DNA of 7,219 nt, taken from contig JBBRMT010000235.1 in the NCBI GenBank assembly GCA_038230695.1, positions 1 to 7,219 of the forward strand, written 5' to 3'. The notes below the pieces were generated by a model. It was not told the origin of the DNA and made no database searches. It saw only the letters and a program-made list of their open reading frames with translations. This DNA comes from QHBQ01 sp038230695. Its GTDB lineage: Bacteria; Chloroflexota; Chloroflexia; QHBQ01. Position numbers and translations under genes: made by a program. The number at the start of each line of letters is the position of its first letter. Position 1 is the first letter of the stretch. Positions 5,052-7,219 of the stretch are shown in pieces.

Positions 5052-6865
5052 TGACGAACATCGAACAACAAGCCGAACTGCTAGAGCGATACTGGGCGGC
5101 TCTGGATCAGGATGAGGCTGCCAATCCGCCTGCTGACCTTGCCTCGGCGCGGGCCGCCTTCGTGCGACGCTTGCGCCAGCAGCTACCTGCCGAGCAGCCC
5201 GCTGCCGCCTTTCGCGCCCACCTGCGCCAGCAACTTGCCAGCCAGGCCGATACCCTCTATCTTGCAAGTGTATCTTCGCCAGTGATGCGCCCCGCCCGCA
5301 CCGTCCGCCCAGTATCTGCTGCGCCGCATACCCCCTGGTGGGCGCTGGGCCGCGCCGTCGCTGCGCTGGCGCTGATCGTGTTGCTGGCAGGCAGCCTGCT
5401 GCTGGCGAACAACCTGATCGGCAGAGCGCCCAGCCCGGCAGTGGGGCAAACCCCAACCGAGGGCAGCACGCCGCAGGCAGCGATCACCTCTACCGTTGCA
5501 GTCGCGCCAATCAGCACACCCACTCCCACCCAGATGCCCAACCTGCCCCCGCCCAACGGTTCGCCCTACGAGCCAACCACCCCCACGTGGGATCCGCGCC
5601 TACCCACGCCGGTTGGCACAGTGGATATGAATATGTATCTTACGCCGATTGTTGTAACACCTGCGCCTCCACAACCTAGCGCCACACCTGCGCCGCCCAC
5701 GCCCGCGCCCGCTGCCGAAATCCTGTCGAGTGTATCCATTCGCCACCAGAGTGGTCTCATACCCATAACCTGGGGCCGCGAAGCGGCCCACTCGCTCACT
5801 ATCTGGCTTGGTTATTTCAGCGATACAGGAACGCCGCAGCTAACCGATGCCCACCCCATCGCCCGCTGGAATGGCGACTTCTACCTTGAGCAATCCAAAC
5901 CGTCGCCCGATGGCAACTCGCTGGCGGTGATGCTGTTCCAGAACTACGGTCAGGAGGGTGGCAACCCCGTGTGGCTCTACGTCATAGACTTGCAAAATAA
6001 TAAGGTGCAGCCAGTACCCGACCCGATGAAGCCACAATCTAACTATAGCCTTAGCGATATGATGTTTGGGGCGGGGCTGATTAACTGGGTTGACAATGAC
6101 CGCATCCTCATCGCGGGCGACGATCCTAACAGCCCAGTTATACCGGTTGCCCTTGCAGTCGTTACCAAAGACGGGGCTTCCAAGACCTACTGCCCAGCCC
6201 ATCCCGGCTCGTTCCAACAGGGTTTTATTGCCATGTCGCCTGATCGCAAGACCGTCTTTGCTATGGTGCAAGGGGATCCACGTGCTACCGATGGCTACTG
6301 GCTGATTGATGTCAACGATTGCAGCAAGGCTCACCGCATCGTCAGTTCAGTCATGAGTACGCGCCTAGCCAATATGGCCTTTATGGCACCGTATAACCCT
6401 GCCTGGTCGCCAGACGGCAGCCGCATCGCCTTCTCTGGCCCTGGGTCAGGTGGACCTCTAGGGGAGACGTGGCTATGGATACTCAGCGACCTCAATGGCC
6501 CTCCGCCCAATCCGACTCCGGTCAGCCCAATTGATAAGATTGACACCAACCCAGTCTGGTCGCCTGATGGCAAAACCATCGCGTTGCTAAGGGCGGACAG
6601 TGGGCCGAACGGACCGTTGGATAGCACCAACTTCTTCAAGTACGACCTGAGCAGCGGGCAATTCTCGCAACTGACCAACCTGAGCGGGGCAAAGAGTAGC
6701 GATTTGCAGTGGAGCGCCGATGGCAAATATCTGCTTGCCAGCAATTCACTGAGCGGCAGCAGCGGTGCCAATCTGGTTGCGATTAACAGCGTCAGCGGCA
6801 AACTGACCACACTGCTGCAAGGAACAGCGGCGGCGCAGATTGTTGCGCCCCTGCTCTTCAAGTAA
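5051..6865 (+). CDS. Membrane-anchored putative anti-sigma factor with extracytoplasmic TolB-like beta-propeller
   Basis: A 604-residue single-span protein. Residues 1-95 are a charged, Gln/Ala/Arg-rich cytoplasmic region (LLERYWAALDQDEA at 10-23, then AFVRRLRQQL and AFRAHLRQQL) with no Cys and no HxxxCxxC zinc anti-sigma motif. A transmembrane helix spans about 96-122, with Arg residues before it that favour N-inside. A Pro/Thr/Ala linker runs to about 220. The C-terminal part carries PD40/WD40-like strand motifs: KPSPDGNSLAVM (283-294), AMSPDRKTVFAM (394-405), AWSPDGSRIAFSG (451-463), PVWSPDGKTIALLR (501-514) and LQWSADGKYLLAS (552-564). Overlap with the ECF sigma gene suggests it sequesters that sigma factor at the membrane while the propeller senses an outside signal. 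The anti-sigma role is inferred from synteny and topology, not from a recognised anti-sigma fold. GTG at 5048 is an alternative start (4-nt overlap). Confidence 0.8.
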   Translation: MTNIEQQAELLERYWAALDQDEAANPPADLASARAAFVRRLRQQLPAEQPAAAFRAHLRQQLASQADTLYLASVSSPVMRPARTVRPVSAAPHTPWWALGRAVAALALIVLLAGSLLLANNLIGRAPSPAVGQTPTEGSTPQAAITSTVAVAPISTPTPTQMPNLPPPNGSPYEPTTPTWDPRLPTPVGTVDMNMYLTPIVVTPAPPQPSATPAPPTPAPAAEILSSVSIRHQSGLIPITWGREAAHSLTIWLGYFSDTGTPQLTDAHPIARWNGDFYLEQSKPSPDGNSLAVMLFQNYGQEGGNPVWLYVIDLQNNKVQPVPDPMKPQSNYSLSDMMFGAGLINWVDNDRILIAGDDPNSPVIPVALAVVTKDGASKTYCPAHPGSFQQGFIAMSPDRKTVFAMVQGDPRATDGYWLIDVNDCSKAHRIVSSVMSTRLANMAFMAPYNPAWSPDGSRIAFSGPGSGGPLGETWLWILSDLNGPPPNPTPVSPIDKIDTNPVWSPDGKTIALLRADSGPNGPLDSTNFFKYDLSSGQFSQLTNLSGAKSSDLQWSADGKYLLASNSLSGSSGANLVAINSVSGKLTTLLQGTAAAQIVAPLLFK

Positions 6866-6913
6866 TGGGCTAGTAGGACAGGCGACATCGCCAGCGTTCC
6901 GACCTTGCTTAGT

Positions 6914-6933
6914 AACCAGTGTGGTAGCTGGTT
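6914..6933. other. Weak hairpin downstream of the propeller gene
   Basis: AACCAG (6914-6919) pairs with CTGGTT (6928-6933) around 8 nt, about 50 nt after the stop codon. Only a weak T content follows, so this is at best a poor terminator. No better one is visible between 6866 and 7039, a stretch in which I see no gene. Confidence 0.3.
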
Positions 6934-7039
6934 CGTTATGTGTGGGGAGAGGCAATGTGCCACTAATCTATAGCTTTCGACTGCATCCACAGAGTCCTAT
7001 CAACTTCGGTGCTAGTCGCTATTACAAAGGAGTAGTAAG

Positions 7040-7090
7040 ATGAAAATGCTTAGAACGCAGACCATAGCCATACTCGTGCTAGTACGTTAA
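7040..7090 (+). pseudogene. 16-codon ORF resembling the 5' stub of a secreted-protein gene
   Basis: AAGGAG at 7027-7032 stands exactly 7 nt before an ATG that opens MKMLRTQTIAILVLVR and then stops. A basic start followed by a hydrophobic run is what the first half of a signal peptide looks like, and the ribosome binding site is among the best in the window. The reading frame ends right where the converging transposase gene ends (its stop complement is 7087-7089). The simplest reading is that a mobile element inserted after about codon 14 of a secreted-protein gene, possibly at the TA at 7080-7081 or 7083-7084. Alternatives are a genuine small peptide or a chance ORF. The rest of the gene, if it exists, would be beyond the right edge. 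Confidence 0.45.
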
Positions 7091-7219
7091 CAGTTAGATA
7101 TTGATGGGTAAAGACGACGCAGTTTCTGCCGAGCCTCACCCACCCCGAATTGCCAGTTTATCGTCGCCTTTGCGGCGTTGCGTTCGCTTACCCACACTTG
7201 CACCGCCTCAGCTACTGCC
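7087..7219 (-). CDS. Transposase C-terminal fragment, IS630-like
   Basis: The last 43 codons of a minus-strand gene that enters from the right edge. The tail reads WVSERNAAKATINWQFGVGE, then ARQKLRRLYPSISNC. The spacing W...RN...A.INW.F....AR.KL.RLYP is the pattern I know from the C-terminus of IS630-superfamily (DDE) transposases, which cut and paste into TA dinucleotides. The DDE catalytic residues lie outside the window, so activity cannot be judged. The gene stops only a few bases from the broken-looking short ORF, so the insertion-sequence end is probably within about 7080-7090; the terminal inverted repeat cannot be confirmed without the other end. The frame is too short for a decisive call, but no other family fits the tail as well. 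Confidence 0.62.
   Translation of the reverse strand, partial: AVAEAVQVWVSERNAAKATINWQFGVGEARQKLRRLYPSISNC

Noticed and set aside
6331..6990. 219-residue minus-strand open frame over the propeller domain
   Set aside because: Antisense to well-formed PD40 motifs, with a composition typical of a reverse-frame translation and no ribosome binding site at its start.
7009..7083. Direct repeat GTGCTAGT at 7009-7016 and 7076-7083, considered as an insertion-site duplication
   Set aside because: Only 8 bp, flanking the short ORF and not the transposase gene; IS630-type elements duplicate TA only. Chance is the better explanation.
1..7219. CRISPR array, tRNA, rRNA or defence-island genes
   Set aside because: No regularly spaced direct repeats, no cloverleaf-like or rRNA-like sequence, and no nuclease, methylase or toxin-antitoxin motifs were seen on either strand.

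Overview
The window looks like a chromosomal segment of a Chloroflexota bacterium. This is an inference from three things: a secreted protein with tandem copies of a repeat I associate with that phylum (FxxYWxxxGGL ... DGKxY ... FERxRxExHPE ... YxVLLGLLG), a one-membrane-span regulator with a long Pro/Thr linker and a TolB-like propeller, and the moderately GC-rich composition. It has no RNA genes, no CRISPR array and no phage genes that I can see.

Layout, left to right. (1) Positions 1-112, minus strand: the first 37 codons of a phosphonate-type ABC ATPase (phnC-like), cut by the window edge. (2) Positions 113-559: a 447-base non-coding gap with an imperfect 39-nt inverted repeat and two GC-rich stem-loops. 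(3) Positions 560-1552, minus: a PhnD-like phosphonate/phosphite-binding lipoprotein. It has a leader of about 190 nt, a good sigma-70-type promoter and a strong Shine-Dalgarno. (4) Positions 1791-1824: a textbook intrinsic terminator that insulates phnD from the gene before it. (5) Positions 1840-4188, minus: a 782-residue secreted family-5 (oligopeptide-type) solute-binding protein with two N-terminal copies of the repeat and no permease genes beside it. (6) Positions 4189-4469: a divergent intergenic region with a long imperfect dyad at 4302-4337, in which opposing promoter-like hexamers overlap. (7) Positions 4470-6865, plus: an ECF sigma factor translationally coupled to a membrane-anchored putative anti-sigma factor with an extracytoplasmic beta-propeller. 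(8) Positions 6866-7219: a spacer, a well-initiated 16-codon ORF resembling a decapitated signal peptide, and, converging on it, the last 43 codons of a transposase that looks IS630-like.

How the parts may work together. The left part is a phosphonate/phosphite uptake unit: binding lipoprotein first, ATPase next, permease presumably outside the window. The centre is a divergent arrangement in which an ECF sigma/anti-sigma pair shares a regulatory region with an orphan solute-binding protein. A plausible but untested reading is that the propeller senses an envelope or peptide signal, releases the sigma factor, and the sigma factor regulates its own operon and perhaps the binding protein. The right edge shows insertion-sequence activity that may have destroyed a small secreted-protein gene.
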